DNA from: Gardnerella kenyensis
GTDB taxonomy: Bacteria > Actinomycetota > Actinomycetes > Actinomycetales > Bifidobacteriaceae
Length of the DNA stretch: 15,910 bases
Assembly (NCBI GenBank): GCA_003585735.1
Contig: NQOH01000002.1
Span: 120,240-136,149, forward strand
Direction: 5' to 3'
Below, piece by piece: positions 13,960 through 15,910 of the stretch. The notes beneath the pieces were generated by a model. It ran no database searches. It saw only the letters and a list, made by a program, of their open reading frames with translations, and had not been told where the DNA came from. The first letter of the stretch is position 1. Every line of letters begins with the position of its first letter. A program made the translations under genes and the position numbers.

Positions 13960-13988
13960 TTGCGCATGCTTATAAAGTAGAATATAAG
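13960..13988 (+). promoter_or_regulatory. Candidate promoter of the NarL-type two-component operon
   Basis: TTGCGC (13960-13965), exactly 17 bp, then TATAAG (13983-13988) gives a reasonable sigma-70 promoter 31 bp upstream of the ATG at 14020. A second choice is TTGCTC (13950-13955), 15 bp, TATAAA (13971-13976). The rest of the 13866-14019 space is AT-rich with ATTAC/GTAAT repeats and holds nothing else that I can name. Confidence 0.4.
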
Positions 13989-14019
13989 AAAAGTAGCGTG
14001 TGATTGCAAGAAAGCCATT

Positions 14020-14760
14020 ATGCCAAAAACGTATGCAATAGTAGATAACGACCCATTAGTTTTAGCGGTTATGCGAAACGTGCTCAGCAAGCTTTTGCCA
14101 AGCGAGTACGCGTGCAAATGGTGCGTAAAATCTGGAACGCAAGCTTTGAAATATTGCAAAGTAACAAAAACTACTCCAGATTATATTTTGATTGATATGT
14201 CAATGAAAGACATGTCTGGAGTAGACGTAATACGCGCAATTCGTGAGAAAAACAACAGCATTATTTTAATTGGCATGACTTCTTACGATTGTAGATCCTA
14301 CGCTTCGATGGTTTCGCAAGTTGGCGGACAAGCGATGGTTGCTAAAGACAATTTCAAAGGGCTAGCAGAAGCTTTGCAATATTGCGATAAGCAGAATGTG
14401 TATGGCTGCCGTTGCGTTAAAGACGTTGCTTACGATTTTGCTACACCGCAAGAATCTTTTATTAGGCTTTCTAAATCAAGGTCGCGCAGCGTTTTGCCGC
14501 CTCAAGAACTAAAAATCATGGATCTTCTTGCTAAAGGCTACACAACGAATCAGATTGCGGCTCAGCTTGGTCTTATGCCAAACACTATTAACACGCATAT
14601 TCATAGAATTTACAAAAAATTGCATGTTTCTAACCGGGTGCAAGCAATATCCGCGTTTGCTGCAATGCAAAATCGTGAGCAAGATAGCAATATGCAATAT
14701 TTTAATGATTCGCCGCAGAATCATCCGAATCTTTTGCAAGAAACGGATAACGCATGTTAA
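14020..14760 (+). CDS. NarL/LuxR-family response regulator
   Basis: The 246-residue protein has a receiver domain (about 4-125) with D9 and D11, the phospho-acceptor D59 in ILIDMSMKDMSG, T87 and K109. A LuxR-type helix-turn-helix (about 158-215) reads LPPQELKIMDLLAKGYTTNQ and then IAAQLGLMPNTINTHIHRI. A 30-residue Asn/Gln-rich tail follows, ending in Cys. The ribosome site before 14020 is weak (AAGAAAG). The stop overlaps the start of the kinase gene, so the two are a translationally coupled pair. It carries eight Cys (32, 35, 46, 91, 122, 130, 132, 246), many for a bacterial regulator. Target genes cannot be told from the window. Confidence 0.93.
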   Translation: MPKTYAIVDNDPLVLAVMRNVLSKLLPSEYACKWCVKSGTQALKYCKVTKTTPDYILIDMSMKDMSGVDVIRAIREKNNSIILIGMTSYDCRSYASMVSQVGGQAMVAKDNFKGLAEALQYCDKQNVYGCRCVKDVAYDFATPQESFIRLSKSRSRSVLPPQELKIMDLLAKGYTTNQIAAQLGLMPNTINTHIHRIYKKLHVSNRVQAISAFAAMQNREQDSNMQYFNDSPQNHPNLLQETDNAC

Positions 14761-15910
14761 TGAACACATTTTCGCGCGTTATTGAGTTGGTTAAAAGCTG
14801 GAAAATTCAGCGAACTTTATTCATAATATTGGCGATTCTTGTAGTGTCAATGGATGTGCAATCTTGCAACACAGCTGGGTTGTGGCATAATCCATTACAA
14901 TCTGCGTGTCAATACGTTTGGATGTTTGCAATATTTCTTTTGATTGCTTTTCCTCGTCAAATATCACTCGTAACTCCGATTTTGTATTGCGTAACGTTAG
15001 CAGTACCAGGCGTAAATGCAACTTGCTTTCTTTTTTCATTGATTGCTAGCATGTTTGTTGCAGGCTTTTACGATTCGTGGAAGTATTTGCTTTGTGCGTA
15101 CATAGTTTCGCTGAATATTATGTACTTTGCAAAAATGGCGTACATTCCGCTTACTTTCCCTTGTTTTATTCTTATTTCCATGATTTGCGGTTACGCTTTG
15201 CGCAAGTATTTGAACATGTTGGAGGAAAACAGTCGCGCAAAAATGGATATTGTGCGCAGCGAATTCCAGTCTTATATTGCGTCTGTTGCATTGCAATTGC
15301 ACGACGATGTGAACAATGAGATTACTGATATTACGTTGCTTGCAACGGATGCTTTGTATGCCGAGAAAAGTGATCATACAAAAGAATCGTTAGAGCAGAT
15401 TATTGAACATTCGCGTAATGCACTTTCCAAAGCTAGACTTGTTATTAATCTACTCGAGCAAGCTGAGCATAAGTATGATGATTCTTTAGATTCAAATATT
15501 GTTAGCACGCGGTTTGTTTATGGTTCTAATAGCGATGATTGCATGACTTTGGCTGATTTTCTATGCAATATTCGCGCACGATTGCAATCTGAGCGTAAGA
15601 TTTGCGAGCAGCTTGGGTATTATGGCTCTATAACAGTAAATGATGAAAGTTCGGGAAGTAACGATTTTGCTGTATCTGCAATCGTTAATGGCGAAAAAGC
15701 TCAATGTGCTATTCGCATGTGCAGCGAGCTTCTTACTAATATTCGCAAGCATTGCAATACTAGCGTTGATTTTTCTATGAATGTTACGGTTGATGATCGC
15801 GAATGCAAAATAATGTGCATGAATTCGATTTCGACGTTGAATAAGTTTGGCGAAAGGCTTGTTTTTGGCAAAGGACTACTATTCCACAAAAAATCCGTGG
15901 AACGTTTAGG
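14754..15910 (+). CDS. NarL-partner sensor histidine kinase (cut by window edge)
   Basis: The open frame of 385 codons runs off the right edge. The ATG at 14754 lies 6 nt after GGA; a second ATG at 14760 overlaps the regulator stop (TAATG) and is possible. About residues 20-160 are hydrophobic with some six helices and almost no loops, so the stimulus is probably sensed in or at the membrane. The HisKA_3 phosphorylation motif LHDDVNNEI has H183, D184 and N187. A stretch 195-300 leads to the N-box of the ATPase domain, ELLTNIRKH (325-333), and a partial G-box region (GERLVFGKGLL). About 15 Cys are seen in the 385 residues. The partner is the regulator just upstream. The ligand is unknown. Confidence 0.9.
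   Translation, partial: MLMNTFSRVIELVKSWKIQRTLFIILAILVVSMDVQSCNTAGLWHNPLQSACQYVWMFAIFLLIAFPRQISLVTPILYCVTLAVPGVNATCFLFSLIASMFVAGFYDSWKYLLCAYIVSLNIMYFAKMAYIPLTFPCFILISMICGYALRKYLNMLEENSRAKMDIVRSEFQSYIASVALQLHDDVNNEITDITLLATDALYAEKSDHTKESLEQIIEHSRNALSKARLVINLLEQAEHKYDDSLDSNIVSTRFVYGSNSDDCMTLADFLCNIRARLQSERKICEQLGYYGSITVNDESSGSNDFAVSAIVNGEKAQCAIRMCSELLTNIRKHCNTSVDFSMNVTVDDRECKIMCMNSISTLNKFGERLVFGKGLLFHKKSVERL

Noticed and set aside
1..15910. tRNA, rRNA, insertion sequence or prophage genes
   Set aside because: I looked for conserved RNA sequence, transposase or integrase motifs and terminal repeats and saw none.

Overview
The window looks like chromosome of a low-GC member of the Bifidobacteriaceae, most likely the Gardnerella vaginalis group. 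The reasons are the moderately AT-rich base composition, the gene style (NarL-type two-component pair, FtsX-type permeases) and an FTR1/P19-type iron locus of the kind found in bifidobacteria. This assignment is inference; no rRNA or tRNA marker lies in the window.

Region 1 (1-3655) is a peptide-antibiotic sensing and resistance module. A histidine kinase (cut by the left edge) and an OmpR-type response regulator are read leftward. A three-gene ABC exporter of the lantibiotic-immunity (LanFEG/CprABC) type is read rightward. The two units diverge from a 139-bp intergenic region that holds a 9-bp direct repeat with an 11-bp period, a likely regulator box. This block is AT-rich and Firmicute-like.

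Region 2 (3656-4321) has no intact gene. It holds four 9-bp tandem repeats, a 13-bp inverted repeat followed by a U-tract on the minus strand, a start-less ORF that looks like a C-terminal scrap of a type I restriction HsdR subunit, and a 24-bp dyad just upstream of the iron operon.

Region 3 (4322-12473) is a seven-gene iron uptake operon: FTR1 permease with a periplasmic domain, P19/Tp34-like lipoprotein, DUF2318 membrane protein with a CxxC/CxxC/C cluster, two FtsX/MacB-like permeases, a LolD/MacB-like ATPase, and an FMN-binding lipoprotein. The first six genes follow the order of the Campylobacter P19 locus. The thioredoxin-like genes that end that locus are replaced here by an FMN-binding lipoprotein. 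The logical model is binding of extracytoplasmic iron by P19, a redox step using flavin and Cys carriers, and import by FTR1, with the ABC complex doing an unknown energised job. The two spacers around the P19 gene are strange AT-only repeat tracts.

Region 4 (12485-13826) holds three small genes I do not recognise: a two-helix membrane peptide (minus), an acidic soluble protein (plus) and a four-helix membrane protein with a coiled-coil middle (minus). Dyads sit in the divergent promoter regions.

Region 5 (14020-15910) is a NarL-type response regulator translationally coupled to a HisKA_3 histidine kinase that runs off the right edge. Both are unusually rich in cysteine.
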